From Janthinobacterium sp. SUN073 (lineage in GTDB: Bacteria; Pseudomonadota; Gammaproteobacteria; Burkholderiales; Burkholderiaceae_D), in contig NZ_JAPUBT010000012.1 in NCBI RefSeq assembly GCF_030397665.1, positions 124,001 to 188,000 on the forward strand: a DNA stretch of 64,000 bases, written 5' to 3'. The position numbers were made by a program, and so were the translations under genes. Positions 18,601 through 26,925 of this stretch are shown one piece after another. The notes beneath the pieces are model-generated. The model saw only the letters and a program-made list of their open reading frames with translations, did not search any database and was not told where the DNA came from. Numbering within the stretch: position 1 is the stretch's first letter; the number at the start of each line of letters is the position of its first letter.

Positions 18601-19427
18601 GGGACCTGGCCGGCCCCTTCCCCGCCATCCTCACCGATGAAGTGGTGGGCGACGCGGCCACCAAGGTCTACGCGGAAGGCCAGGCCCTGCTGAAAAAACT
18701 CATCGACGGGCGCTGGCTGACGGCCAATGGCGTCGTGTCATTGCTGCCGGCGAACAGCGTCAATGACGACGATATCGAGGTGTACACGGACGATACGCGC
18801 AGTAGCGTGGCGTTTACGTATTACGGCATGCGCCAGCAGGGCGTGAAACCCGTGGTCGACGGCGTGCAGCGGCCGAACCAGTGCCTGGCCGATTTCATTG
18901 CGCCGAAGGCGTCGGGCGTGAAGGATTACATCGGCATGTTCGCCGTCACCTCCGGCCTGGGCATCGAGAAATACGAAAAGCGTTTCGAGGATGCGCACGA
19001 CGATTACTCGTCCATCATGTTGAAGTCCTTGGCGGACCGCCTGGCCGAAGCGTTTGCCGAATACCTGCACGAGCGCGTGCGCAAGGATTTGTGGGGCTAT
19101 GTGCCGGAAGAGCACTTGAGCAACGACGACATGATCGGCGAAAAATACGTCGGCATCCGCCCCGCGCCCGGCTACCCGGCCTGCCCCGAGCACACGGTCA
19201 AGAAAGAGATGTTCGAGGTCATGCAGGCCGAGGACATCGGCATGCAGCTGACGGAATCGTATGCCATGTTCCCCGGCGCGGCCGTCTCCGGCTTCTATTT
19301 TGCCCACCCGGAGTCGAAATACTTCGTCGTCGGCAAGATCGGCATGGACCAGGTGGAAGACATGGCCAAGCGCCGCGGCGCCAGCATCGAGGACGTGGAA
19401 CGCTGGCTGGCACCGAATCTGTCGTAG
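15633..19427 (+). CDS. metH: Cobalamin-dependent methionine synthase
   Basis: A 1264-residue single-chain enzyme that moves a methyl group from methyl-THF through cobalamin to homocysteine. Domains in order: homocysteine binding ([10 protein letters not shown] near residue 28; zinc cysteines in AGGCCGT near 330); pterin binding (about 370-640, [14 protein letters not shown]); cap and B12 binding (about 660-930, with the cobalamin-ligating histidine in GDVHDIGKN near 790); and the C-terminal AdoMet reactivation domain ([13 protein letters not shown]). Length is normal for a full MetH. No cobalamin riboswitch is seen upstream. The gene stands alone; metX and metW are 40 kb away. Confidence 0.97.
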   Translation: MNDTVIPAMSPTEATLRAILAQRIMILDGAMGTIIQQYKLDEEAYRGGPAGRFIDFAAPADSGARELFVKGNNELLTLTQPHIIQEIHERYLAAGADLIETNTFGATTIAQDDYHMAHLAYEMNVQAAKLARAACDKYSTPDKPRFVAGALGPTPKTASISPDVNDPAARNVSFDQLVAAYLQQTQGLVEGGADVLLVETIFDTLNCKAALFAIDLFYEQNPTVVRLPLMISGTVTDASGRILSGQTVPAFWNSVRHAKPLTIGLNCALGAALMRPYAEELAKIADTFVCIYPNAGLPNPMSDTGFDELPADTSALLREFADAGFLNMAGGCCGTTPEHIAAIGELLSKNTPRSVPAPSHDLRLAGLEPFVVNDESLFVNVGERTNVTGSKAFARMILNEQYDEALSVARQQVENGAQVIDINMDEAMLDSLAAMTRFLNLIASEPDISRVPIMVDSSKWSVIEAGLKCVQGKAIVNSISMKEGEAEFLRQAKLCRRYGAAVIVMAFDEKGQADTFERKIEICARAYHLLIDALDFPPEDIIFDPNIFAVATGIEEHNNYAVDFINATRWIKENLPYAKISGGVSNVSFSFRGNDPAREAIHTVFLYHAIKAGMTMGIVNAGMVGVYDNLDPELRERVEDVVLNRRDDSTERMIEIAGTLKAGGKAEAQTLAWREGTVQARLSHALVHGITQFIVEDTEEARQELLHNGGRPIHVIEGPLMAGMDVVGDLFGQGKMFLPQVVKSARVMKQAVAHLIPYIEEEKLLEEKRTGIVAKPKGKIIMATVKGDVHDIGKNIVTVVLQCNNFEVVNMGVMVPCSEILARAKVENADIIGLSGLITPSLEEMAYVAKEMQRDEHFRMLKIPLLIGGATTSRAHTAVKIAHNYEGPVIYVPDASRSVSVAQSLLTPEQRDKYVQDIELDYARIREQHANKKALPILPLAQARANKMLVPFDGACTPVKPKFIGRRVFKNVDLATLANYIDWGPFFQTWDLAGPFPAILTDEVVGDAATKVYAEGQALLKKLIDGRWLTANGVVSLLPANSVNDDDIEVYTDDTRSSVAFTYYGMRQQGVKPVVDGVQRPNQCLADFIAPKASGVKDYIGMFAVTSGLGIEKYEKRFEDAHDDYSSIMLKSLADRLAEAFAEYLHERVRKDLWGYVPEEHLSNDDMIGEKYVGIRPAPGYPACPEHTVKKEMFEVMQAEDIGMQLTESYAMFPGAAVSGFYFAHPESKYFVVGKIGMDQVEDMAKRRGASIEDVERWLAPNLS

Positions 19428-19483
19428 TGCCATAATATAAGCACAAGGCGCGCGGAACTTATCGCGCGCCGCAGCGCACTAAC

Positions 19484-19507
19484 GCAGTATGCCGGTCGGC
19501 ATGCTGC
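19484..19507. repeat. Near-perfect 24-base palindrome before the SPW gene
   Basis: GCAGTATGCCGG followed by TCGGCATGCTGC; 10 of 12 positions are complementary. Just upstream a second hairpin, GGCGCGCG with CGCGCGCC around 8 bases (19447-19470), follows the metH stop. Neither has a T-run, so they are weak terminator candidates; a binding site is also possible. Confidence 0.4.
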
Positions 19508-19549
19508 ATGCCCGCTCCGGCCCGTTCCCTGACTGGCTAAGGAGGATAT

Positions 19550-19921
19550 ATGGCAAGCAATTTCAAACTGAAACGCTGGCAAGATCAAGTGATCCTGTTG
19601 CTGGGCCTGTGGCTGCTCGTTTCGCCTTGGGCCTTTTCCTATCCCGAGGGCTCACCGCAGATGCTCAATGCCTTTGTCTCGGGCCTGGTGATCGCCATCC
19701 TGGCCGCCTTCGACCTGTACAAGACCTATTTCTGGGCCGTCGTCGTCAACCTGCTGGTGGGCGTCTGGGTCGCCGTCTCGCCATGGGTCCTGCGCATCGC
19801 CGAACAGCGCGTCGTCATGTGGAACGAGCTGATCGTCGGCATCGCCGTCGTCGTGCTGGCCCTGTGGGAACTGCGCACCGACCCCGAGCTGCACAAGCAC
19901 TGGCCCGGCGCCGCCGCGTAG
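19550..19921 (+). CDS. SPW-repeat membrane protein
   Basis: A 123-residue integral membrane protein with about four hydrophobic helices and two copies of the Ser-Pro-Trp signature (LLVSPWAFS near residue 25 and AVSPWVLR near 75), which defines the SPW family. Function is unknown in all members. An excellent AGGAGGATAT directly before the ATG fixes the start and suggests good expression. The gene stands alone between metH and a terminator. Confidence 0.85.
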   Translation: MASNFKLKRWQDQVILLLGLWLLVSPWAFSYPEGSPQMLNAFVSGLVIAILAAFDLYKTYFWAVVVNLLVGVWVAVSPWVLRIAEQRVVMWNELIVGIAVVVLALWELRTDPELHKHWPGAAA

Positions 19922-19927
19922 CGGCGC

Positions 19928-19966
19928 AAAAAAGCCCTGCCACGGCTAAGCCGTGCAGGGCTTTTT
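19928..19966 (+). terminator. Terminator after the SPW gene
   Basis: A stem of GCCCTGC and ACGGC with their complements (one bulged base), flanked by six A on the left and five T on the right. Confidence 0.88.
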
Positions 19967-20003
19967 AAAATACGAACAGCACCGCAGATACGCGACGTCT
20001 CAG

Positions 20004-20119
20004 CACCTGACAAAACCGTAGCGAGCGGAAGGAAGAGGTGGCCGAGAAGCGGAGCCGTACTTTAGTACGGTGAGCATCGCAAGCCGCCTATGCCGACGCG
20101 CAGTAGGTTTGGTCAGGTG
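20004..20119 (-). repeat. 116-bp structured element, family A, copy 2
   Basis: On the minus strand it begins 4 bases after the stop codon of the EAL-HDOD gene and reads CACCTGACCAAACCTACTGC to CTACGGTTTTGTCAGGTG. Its central hairpin is CCGTACT-AA-AGTACGG, where the other copies have CTGTGCT and AGCACAG: two base pairs have been replaced on both sides. Same length and same orientation to the upstream gene as the other copies. Confidence 0.85.
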
Positions 20120-20123
20120 CCAA

Positions 20124-21404
20124 CTACAGAGCGTAGCGGACTACGTTGTCGCTCCACTCGTAGGCGGCCATTTCCAGCTCCACCAGGTCGTCCGGCGACA
20201 TGGCCAGGTCGCGCAGGGTCGGCACGATCTCGCCTTCCATGTCTTCGATGCGCTCGATGCATTCGGCCAGGCGCAGCAGGTCGCCGTAGAAGCCTTCGCG
20301 CGACAGCAGCGCTTCGGCCACTTCATCGATCACTTCGATCTGGCTGAGGATTTCCGACATCGGCACGCCGAACAGGGTATCCATCAGGGACATGATGCCG
20401 ACCGTAAAGGCGATATCGGCCGAATGGGAATGGTTCGGGCGCAGTTTATGCGCGAGCAACTCCAGCAAACGGCCGCGCGTGGTGGCCAGCATCAGCAGCG
20501 GCGTCATGCTATGGCCGCGCTTGCTTGGCTCCGCGTACAGCATGATTTGCAGCCAGCGCTGCAGTTGGCGGCGGCCCAGCACGGTCACGGCCTGGCTCAG
20601 CGAATCGATGCGCTGGCGCGCCCCCACGGCCGGTGTATTCACCAAACGCAACAGGTTCAAAGCCAGCGACACGTCGCGCTTGATGGCGCGCTCGATATCC
20701 ATGTTGTCGGCATCCGACGTCACCAGAGTCATCAGTTCCATGACGGCCAGTTGCGACGGCGACAGCTTCTTGCCCGTCATGATGGCGGGCTTGGCGAAAT
20801 AATAACCCTGGAAATAATCGAAGCCCAGGTCCAGGCCTGACTTGAATTCTTCGCGCGTCTCGACCTTTTCCGCCACCAGTTTCTTGTGTTCCCGTTTGAA
20901 ACGGGGCGCCAGCGCCGCCAGCACTTTCGGGTCGACCGTGCTCATGTCCATCTTGACGTACTGCACCAGCGGCAACAATTCCTGCACTTGTGCCGTATCG
21001 GCCACCACGTTTTCCAGCGCGAAAGTAAAACCATGGCCCACCAGTTCACTGATGCGCGCGCGCACTTCCGGCGTGACGGGCATCGATTCGACGATTTCCA
21101 GCACGACTTTTTCACGCGGCAGGAAAACAAAGATATCGCTCATGATCACGTCGGCATCGACGTTGACGAAACCGAGCGCGTCGCCGATCACCTTTTCCAT
21201 CCCCAGTTGGGAAGCGTGGGCGATCACGGACGCCGTGGCGGACAGGTCGCTGGTAATGTTGGCGGGGCCGACCGGAGCGTTGCGGAATAGCAACTCATAG
21301 CCGAACAGGGCCTGGTTGCGGTCGAGAATAGGTTGTCGACCCAGATAGAACTCGCGCACGCGCAAGGGTTTCGGGGTGATGTCATTGCTGGAAATATCGA
21401 TCAT
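20124..21404 (-). CDS. EAL-HDOD signalling protein, probably without phosphodiesterase activity
   Basis: A 426-residue protein with an N-terminal EAL-type domain (about 20-225) and a C-terminal HDOD domain (about 225-420), the YuxH-type pairing. EAL landmarks are partly kept: YELLFRN, VVLEIVES, YVKMDMS, VAEKVET, FQGYYFAKP. The DDFGTG loop, which supplies metal-binding aspartates, is replaced by LENVVAD, so hydrolysis of cyclic di-GMP is unlikely; a ligand-sensing or protein-interaction role is more likely. The ATG chosen is 17 codons before the first conserved block; longer readings start at TTG. The stop is followed by the 116-bp element. Confidence 0.85.
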   Translation of the reverse strand: MIDISSNDITPKPLRVREFYLGRQPILDRNQALFGYELLFRNAPVGPANITSDLSATASVIAHASQLGMEKVIGDALGFVNVDADVIMSDIFVFLPREKVVLEIVESMPVTPEVRARISELVGHGFTFALENVVADTAQVQELLPLVQYVKMDMSTVDPKVLAALAPRFKREHKKLVAEKVETREEFKSGLDLGFDYFQGYYFAKPAIMTGKKLSPSQLAVMELMTLVTSDADNMDIERAIKRDVSLALNLLRLVNTPAVGARQRIDSLSQAVTVLGRRQLQRWLQIMLYAEPSKRGHSMTPLLMLATTRGRLLELLAHKLRPNHSHSADIAFTVGIMSLMDTLFGVPMSEILSQIEVIDEVAEALLSREGFYGDLLRLAECIERIEDMEGEIVPTLRDLAMSPDDLVELEMAAYEWSDNVVRYAL

Positions 21405-21541
21405 TAAGTCTTCATCAATCAGGTCGAGTGACACCGGCCGCGCGGTGCCCGCATCAAGGTTCACTATTGACAATACTTTAGCTGAATTTCGCCCGCGCTG
21501 TGGGTATTTTGGCAGCAATCCGGCGTATTGTCGTCAACAAA

Positions 21542-22321
21542 TTAGGCCACTGGCGTGTCTTGCACCATCCCGTCGACAAATAATTTCAATTCACCGGGCG
21601 CAAACGCCGTCCACTGCTCATTCGTCGTCAGCGGCTGAGTAACGATCACGGCCACGCGGTCCTGGGGCGTCGTCACCTGGGAAAAGTCCACGCTCAGGTC
21701 TTCATCGGAGAGTTTAGCAGTTGGAAACGGATGTTGTCGCACCAGATAGTGCAAGCTGGTCGAGCAATGGGCAAACAGCGCCTCGCCGCTCGACAGCATC
21801 ATGTTGAAAGTGCCGTGGGCGGCGATGCTGGGCAACAATTCCGCCAGCGCGGCATGCAGTTGCGGCAAGGCCGGCGGAGCATCGCCAAAGCGCGCATGCA
21901 ATTCCTGCAGCAGATAGCAGAAAGCCAGTTCGCTGTCCGTGCAGCCGACGGGGCGGTAACTGCCCGTCAGCACGGGATGAAATTGCTTCAAATCGCCATT
22001 GTGGGCGAACACCCAGTAGCGGCCCCACAGTTCGCGCACGAACGGGTGGCAATTTTCCAGCGCCACCTGGCCTTGCGTGGCCTTGCGGATATGCGCGATG
22101 ACATTGCGCGACTTGATGGGGTAGCGTTTGATCAGTTCGGCCACGGGCGAGGCGATGGCCGCCTGGTGGTCGACGAAATGGCGCACGCCGGCACCCTCGA
22201 AAAAGGCGATGCCCCAGCCGTCGTGGTGGGTATCGGTATGGCCGCCGCGCATGGCGAAGCCGGTAAAACTAAAGACAATGTCCGTGGGGACATTGCAATT
22301 CATTCCGAGAAGTTGGCACAT
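21542..22321 (-). CDS. Class II glutamine amidotransferase (YafJ type)
   Basis: A 259-residue Ntn-type amidotransferase domain without a fused synthase. The nucleophile is Cys2 after removal of the start methionine (MCQLLGMNCN), followed by the family blocks RGGHTDTHHDGWGIAF, HIRKAT, HPFVRELWGRYWVFAHNGDL and TDSELAF. The start is forced by the need for an N-terminal cysteine. The acceptor of the released ammonia is not known for YafJ. The gene is single, in a row of minus-strand genes with no obvious link. Confidence 0.9.
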   Translation of the reverse strand: MCQLLGMNCNVPTDIVFSFTGFAMRGGHTDTHHDGWGIAFFEGAGVRHFVDHQAAIASPVAELIKRYPIKSRNVIAHIRKATQGQVALENCHPFVRELWGRYWVFAHNGDLKQFHPVLTGSYRPVGCTDSELAFCYLLQELHARFGDAPPALPQLHAALAELLPSIAAHGTFNMMLSSGEALFAHCSTSLHYLVRQHPFPTAKLSDEDLSVDFSQVTTPQDRVAVIVTQPLTTNEQWTAFAPGELKLFVDGMVQDTPVA

Positions 22322-22398
22322 GGTCTGTTTGCGGCTGGATAACACGGCCACCATACCATGCCGCCCGGCGGATTGGTATGGTGACGATAGCCACCACC

Positions 22399-22656
22399 CT
22401 AGTGCAACAGGACTGGCTGGCTCATGAGGGAATCGTAGCTGCCCAAAAATTCATCGATCTCTTCCATGCTGGGTTCGCTGGCGATCAATTCCGTGACGTC
22501 GCGGCGGAAGTTTTGCGCAAGGATGCCGGCGATAAACGTCTCGCGTTTGCCGCCCTTGTCGACGATTTCATAGCCGCCAAAGCGCAAGGCTTCCAGGTCG
22601 ACGTCGGCGCCGAATTCCACGACGCTGTATTGTTCGCTGTTATAGATCAGGTTCAT
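22399..22656 (-). CDS. DUF3567 family protein
   Basis: An 85-residue soluble protein beginning MNLIYNSEQYSVVEFGAD and ending QPVLLH, with the family block LRFGGYEIVDK and DVTELIASEPSMEEIDEFLG. The family is common in Betaproteobacteria and its role is unknown. The chosen ATG is the family start; a further in-frame ATG six codons upstream is less likely. No membrane or signal segment. Confidence 0.85.
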   Translation of the reverse strand: MNLIYNSEQYSVVEFGADVDLEALRFGGYEIVDKGGKRETFIAGILAQNFRRDVTELIASEPSMEEIDEFLGSYDSLMSQPVLLH

Positions 22657-22808
22657 TTTGCATCCTTCGCTCAAGCAAGAGAAACTCTTGCGGTTTCAGA
22701 ACAGAGGTGGGGCTGATACGGCGCCATTTCAAGCGCCATGCCACCCGGCGGGCTACAGAGTTGTAACGAGATGCAAACTGCGACTTCGGTAAGTCGATCG
22801 AGAAATCG

Positions 22809-23210
22809 TCAGGAAAGCACGATGTCGGCTTGCAGCGCCAGCAGGACGTCGTAGGGACTGGCAGTGAGCCAGGCACGCAATTGTTCGATGTGCGTGGCAT
22901 CGGCCAGGCTGATGAACAGGCGCGCGGGAGGATGGCGCAGCAGACGATTCAATGTTACACGCAATACGAGATTGCCGCTGCAGCACAGGCAACCGGGCGC
23001 GATGCGCAACAGTTGCAATGGAAATGGTGAAGAAGGGGAAACTTGCCCAGCCAGGTCGGCCAGGATGGCGTTGCCGTCAGCCAATCCCTCAAGGATCACG
23101 GCGGCCGGCTCGCCAGGCGCCAAGGCTTGCGCGATGGCGGCCTCGCGCTCGGCGGCGCGTCCACCGCTGACCAGGGTCAGCGGCGTCGGACGCCGCACGG
23201 CTGCCGTCAC
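22809..23210 (-). CDS. CxCC protein resembling a COG0523 GTPase domain without a P-loop
   Basis: A 133-residue protein starting at GTG and overlapping the stop of the response regulator by 4 bases (GTGA), so translation is probably coupled. The block GCLCCSGNLVLRVTLNRLL (Cys74, Cys76, Cys77) followed by RLFISLADATHIEQLRAWL strongly recalls the metal-binding CxCC helix and following strand of COG0523/CobW G3E GTPases. Where those have a GxxGxGKT P-loop, this has SGGRAAERE, so nucleotide binding of the usual kind is lost. It is about one third the length of a COG0523 protein. Could be a metal-binding remnant or a sensor partner; function unknown. Confidence 0.65.
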   Translation of the reverse strand: MTAAVRRPTPLTLVSGGRAAEREAAIAQALAPGEPAAVILEGLADGNAILADLAGQVSPSSPFPLQLLRIAPGCLCCSGNLVLRVTLNRLLRHPPARLFISLADATHIEQLRAWLTASPYDVLLALQADIVLS

Positions 23211-23926
23211 AGGCTTTTCTTGGCCAGCTTGCCCGGTTCGACGCCCAGCTGTTTCAGCTTGCGGTACAAATGGGTACGTTCCAGGCCTGTTTTTTCCGCC
23301 ACGCGGGTCATGCTGCCGCCTTCGCGGCCCAGGTGGTGTTCGAAATACATGCGCTCGAACGCGTCGCGCGCCTCGCGTAACGGCAAGTCGAACGACAGGT
23401 TGTAGCCATGGCCTTCCGCCACCGCCGGTACGGCGATGCCTGGGCGCACCATCAGCTGTTGCGGCGCACTGCCGCCAAAACTGGGCACGGGATGGCTGCT
23501 TTCCTCGGCCACCACGGGTGCCACGGGACGCGGCGCCACGCTCGGCGCGCGCACGGTTTCCTGTGCCCGCGTCAAGCCTTGCTGGACTGCTTTCAGCAGT
23601 TTTTGCAGGGCAATCGGTTTTTCCAGGAAGTTCATGGCACCGATGCGCGTCGCCTCGACCGCCGTATCGATGGTGGCGTGGCCCGACATCATGATCACCG
23701 GCATGGTCAGCAAGCCATCGCGCTGCCATTCCTTGAGCAAGGTCACGCCATCGGTGTCGGGCATCCAGATATCCAGCAATACCAGATCCGGCGCACCGGC
23801 GGCGCGCGCTTCACGCGCCTGCTGCGCATTTTCGGCCAGCTGGATAGCATGTCCTTCGTCGCCCAGAATTTCCGAGAGCAACTCACGGATACCCATTTCA
23901 TCATCCACTACGAGTATGTTTGCCAT
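23207..23926 (-). CDS. Response regulator, receiver plus Fis-type HTH (NtrX-like without AAA+ domain)
   Basis: A 239-residue regulator. Residues 1-120 are a CheY-type receiver (MANILVVDDE, phospho-acceptor Asp in LVLLDIWMPDTDG, Lys in EKPI). A Pro/Val/Ala-rich linker leads to a C-terminal Fis-type helix-turn-helix (MTRVAEKTGLERTHLYRKLKQLG). The sigma-54 AAA+ domain of true NtrX is absent, so it cannot remodel sigma-54 polymerase itself. It follows the NtrY-like kinase by about 100 bases and is probably its partner. The start is the receiver ATG; an upstream in-frame ATG adds a basic tail without similarity. Confidence 0.9.
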   Translation of the reverse strand: MANILVVDDEMGIRELLSEILGDEGHAIQLAENAQQAREARAAGAPDLVLLDIWMPDTDGVTLLKEWQRDGLLTMPVIMMSGHATIDTAVEATRIGAMNFLEKPIALQKLLKAVQQGLTRAQETVRAPSVAPRPVAPVVAEESSHPVPSFGGSAPQQLMVRPGIAVPAVAEGHGYNLSFDLPLREARDAFERMYFEHHLGREGGSMTRVAEKTGLERTHLYRKLKQLGVEPGKLAKKSL

Positions 23927-24024
23927 TCGTGTCTTGCCTTCCTCATTTCGCCGGCCGGCGCGCACAAGATGTACACGACGGACAGCTATGATTTTATTAG
24001 TGTTTTAAATACTAAACCAGACCC

Positions 24025-26322
24025 TCACGCCAGGAAATCCTGGGCAGGAGTGTCGGGAGCTAACTTTAACAGCAAAATGACCACCGAAGCGCCACTGCCG
24101 TCGACCCGGTTCTCGATATCGATGCGTCCGCCATGTTCATCGATAATTTTCTTTACCATCGCCAGGCCCAATCCCGTGCCGCGCGCCTTCGACGTCACAT
24201 AGGGTTCGAAGGCGCGCGCCAGGATTTTTGGCGCGAAACCAGGGCCATTGTCGGTGATGGCCAGCCGCACGGCGATATTCACGCCGCCGTCCGCACTGCG
24301 ATAATGAATTGCTTCCGTCCTTACGTCAATCCGCGGATGCGGCGAGTCCGGCGGCAGGTCGGCCATGGCGTCTTGCGCGTTCTGCAGCAAGTTATGGATC
24401 ACCTGGCGCAACTGGGTCGGATCGCCCATCACCATCGGCAGATTCGGCGCCAGTTGCGGGTGGATGATGTCGCCATCATCGCCGCGCAGGTACAGGTTCA
24501 GGATCTCTTCGATCAGTTCGTTCAGGCGCAGCGGCGTGAGCACGGCCGGCGGCGTGCGCGCATAGTCGCGGAAGTCGTCGACCATGCGTTTCATCGCATC
24601 GACCTGCTTGACGATGGTGGTGGTGGCGCGGTTGAGCAAGTCCGCATCGGGCTGCTCCAGCTTGCCTTCGAGCTTCATCTGCAGGCGCTCGGCCGACAGC
24701 TGAATGGGCGTGAGGGGATTCTTGATTTCATGCGCCAGGCGGCGCGCCACCTCGCCCCAGGCGATCGAGCGCTGCGCGGAAATCACATCGGAAATATCAT
24801 CGAAGACGACGATGTAGCCGCTGCCGGACTCCAGCGGCAAGCGCGAACCGCGCGCCAGCAGGGTGATGTCATGCTCGTCGGCACTGCTGCCCAGGCGGCG
24901 CGGAATCTCGATCTGGCGCTGCCAGTGCAGGCGCTGCTGGTTGCGGCCCGACGCCGATTGCGCGCTTTGCGCCGTGAAGGCGCTGATGATGGCGCCGCCA
25001 AACTCTTCCATTCCAGCAATATGCGCCAGCGGCTGCCCCACGATGCTCATGCCCGAATGCTGCAAGATGCGCTCGACCGATTCATTGCACGTCACCAGCT
25101 TGAAATCACCGTCGAGCACCATCACGCCGGCCGACATGTTCGCCAGCACCGATTCCAGGTGGGCCTTGGCGTTTTGCAGCGCGGCGCGGTTGCTTTCCAC
25201 GGCCGTGCGCGCGTCGAGCAACTGGCGCGTCATGATGTTGAACGACTGCGTCAGGGTGCCCAGTTCATCCTTGGTGGCGACGATGGGGCGCGGCGACAGG
25301 TCACCCTCGGCCACGGCGCGCGTGCCTTCCGCCAGCAGCAGCAGGGGTTGGGCCAGGTTGCCCGCGATCAGGAAAGCGCTGCCGATGGCGCCAAAAATGG
25401 CCAGCAGCAAGGTCAAGGTGAGGATTTCCATGTACATCTTGCGCAAGCCCACGCGCGCGACGAAACGTTCCTTGTATTCGCTGTAGGCGGCGCGCAGCAC
25501 CTCGCCGTTCGTCGCCAGCTTGGGCGGCACCGCCTGCAGCAATTGCAGGTAGCGGGGCGAAACCGAGGGCCCCGGCACGGCCACCAGCACGCGCAAACGC
25601 AGGCTGGCCGCCGTTTCCAGCGATGCCGGCGTGCCCGCGCGGAAACCGCCGCCGCCCGACTCCGTGCCGTCGTCGTGCAACTCCAGCCCCCCTTCGGCGG
25701 AGGCATAGCCGGCCGGCGAGGCGGCCTGCACCAGCATGGCCGGCGTGGGCAAGTCTGCCGCGCTGTGCGGCCCGGCGCTGGCCAGCAACACGCCGTCACC
25801 GCTGACAACCATGACATTTTGCATGCCTTCTTCGCGCAGCAGGCTGGTCAGCACGGCCGGACCGGCCACCGGATCGCTGCCCAGGTCCGCGACCGCCTTG
25901 TGACCCCGGTGGTCCAGCTCGACCAGGGCCGCATCGAGGCCGGCGCGGCCCAGCTCAATCCCCGATTCCAGCGCCGCTTCGATCTTGACGTTGAACCAGG
26001 ATTCGATGGAGTGGGAGACGAATTGCACAGAGACAAGAAAAATCACCAGGCCCGGCAGGATGCCGACGGCGGCGAACAGCATCACCAAACGTGTCATCAG
26101 CTTGGAGCCGAACTTGCCGCTCTTGTAGCGCACGTACAGGCGGCCCAGGGAAATGCCCACCAGCGCCAGCAGCGACACGGCCACGGCGGCATTCAGCCCC
26201 AGCAGCCAGGTGTAATAACGGTCGAAAAAACCGGAATTGTCGGAAGCCGACGCCAGCAGGAACAGCAGGATACTGACAATGCCGCCGCCCACCACCAGCA
26301 GATAGCGCAATGCTTGACTCAC
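24025..26322 (-). CDS. ntrY: NtrY-like membrane sensor histidine kinase
   Basis: A 765-residue kinase. Three N-terminal hydrophobic helices (within residues 1-105), a long periplasmic loop, a further helix near 305-325, then HAMP, a PAS domain (around VMVLDGDFKLVTCNESVERIL), the phospho-acceptor histidine in RRLAHEIKNPLTPIQL (near 530) and a C-terminal ATPase (NDNGPG equivalent ITDNGPGFAP; GTGLGLAMVKKI). It starts at GTG, overlapping the DUF4390 stop by one base. NtrY-NtrX systems respond to nitrogen or redox state in other proteobacteria; the signal here is not visible. Symbol by similarity only. Confidence 0.88.
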   Translation of the reverse strand: MSQALRYLLVVGGGIVSILLFLLASASDNSGFFDRYYTWLLGLNAAVAVSLLALVGISLGRLYVRYKSGKFGSKLMTRLVMLFAAVGILPGLVIFLVSVQFVSHSIESWFNVKIEAALESGIELGRAGLDAALVELDHRGHKAVADLGSDPVAGPAVLTSLLREEGMQNVMVVSGDGVLLASAGPHSAADLPTPAMLVQAASPAGYASAEGGLELHDDGTESGGGGFRAGTPASLETAASLRLRVLVAVPGPSVSPRYLQLLQAVPPKLATNGEVLRAAYSEYKERFVARVGLRKMYMEILTLTLLLAIFGAIGSAFLIAGNLAQPLLLLAEGTRAVAEGDLSPRPIVATKDELGTLTQSFNIMTRQLLDARTAVESNRAALQNAKAHLESVLANMSAGVMVLDGDFKLVTCNESVERILQHSGMSIVGQPLAHIAGMEEFGGAIISAFTAQSAQSASGRNQQRLHWQRQIEIPRRLGSSADEHDITLLARGSRLPLESGSGYIVVFDDISDVISAQRSIAWGEVARRLAHEIKNPLTPIQLSAERLQMKLEGKLEQPDADLLNRATTTIVKQVDAMKRMVDDFRDYARTPPAVLTPLRLNELIEEILNLYLRGDDGDIIHPQLAPNLPMVMGDPTQLRQVIHNLLQNAQDAMADLPPDSPHPRIDVRTEAIHYRSADGGVNIAVRLAITDNGPGFAPKILARAFEPYVTSKARGTGLGLAMVKKIIDEHGGRIDIENRVDGSGASVVILLLKLAPDTPAQDFLA

Positions 26323-26882
26323 TACTCCGCCGTATACAAAAAGGTTTTTTTATTCGAAGCCAGGCGCCAGTCGCTGTTATTGAAGGCATTGACCTGTATC
26401 GGCTTGGGCAGGTAGTCGCGGTCCATGCCCATGCGCAAGGTGACGTTATACGTCTGCCCCACTTTCAGCGCGCCGCGCGGCGCCACCAGCCAGCGGCTGG
26501 GGCGGCGGATCAGGAACAGCGCGTCGTCGAGCGTGGGGAAGCTTTGCTGCAAGCCGCCGCCCGACACATGATACTGGCGCGTGAGCACGTTGTACGACAG
26601 CCGGCTGGTCTGGCGCGCCACGATGGCCTTTTCATCGAACCAGTACCAGCGGGGCCGGGTCAGTTCGATTTCTGTCGTGAAAAACAGCGGCACGCCATGC
26701 TGCACAGCATCATCGAGGTCGTGATTGAGATCAAAGGAGTAGGTGGCGGCCAGCTTGTAGCCCTCTTCGCTCGACTCGATGTAGGCACGGGTGATCTCGA
26801 CCATGTCGGCGGCTTGCGCGCGTGGCATGGTACATGCCAGCATCAGCAGCAGGGCCAGGAGTCGGAAGAGTCGTGTTGTCAC
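26322..26882 (-). CDS. DUF4390 exported protein
   Basis: A 186-residue protein with a signal peptide (TTRLFRLLALLLMLACTMPRAQA) and a mature part containing RAYIESSEEGYKLAATYSFD and LTRPRWYWFDEK, typical of DUF4390. It is regularly encoded between rsmB and ntrY in Betaproteobacteria, as here, and may take part in the same signalling, but no function is proven. The GTG start gives a normal signal peptide; an ATG at 26936 would add 18 residues before it and overlap the rsmB end. Neither has a clear ribosome site. Confidence 0.8.
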   Translation of the reverse strand: MTTRLFRLLALLLMLACTMPRAQAADMVEITRAYIESSEEGYKLAATYSFDLNHDLDDAVQHGVPLFFTTEIELTRPRWYWFDEKAIVARQTSRLSYNVLTRQYHVSGGGLQQSFPTLDDALFLIRRPSRWLVAPRGALKVGQTYNVTLRMGMDRDYLPKPIQVNAFNNSDWRLASNKKTFLYTAE

Positions 26883-26925
26883 AAGTGTGCCGGTGGTGTC
26901 CGTAGGAAAAGGTTCGACGAATCGC

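Noticed and set aside
19447-19507. Terminator for metH
   Set aside because: Two hairpins are present but neither is followed by a T-run; recorded only as palindromic sequence.
21405-21518. Extended start of the EAL-HDOD protein
   Set aside because: It needs a TTG start and adds residues without similarity; the ATG at 21404 lies close to the conserved domain.
22676-22808. Possible small gene between DUF3567 and the CxCC gene
   Set aside because: Short frames exist but lack a ribosome site and any family feature; this is more likely the promoter region of the DUF3567 gene.
24133-26415. 760-codon plus-strand frame over ntrY
   Set aside because: Antisense to the kinase; no recognisable domain; Arg/Gln/His-rich.
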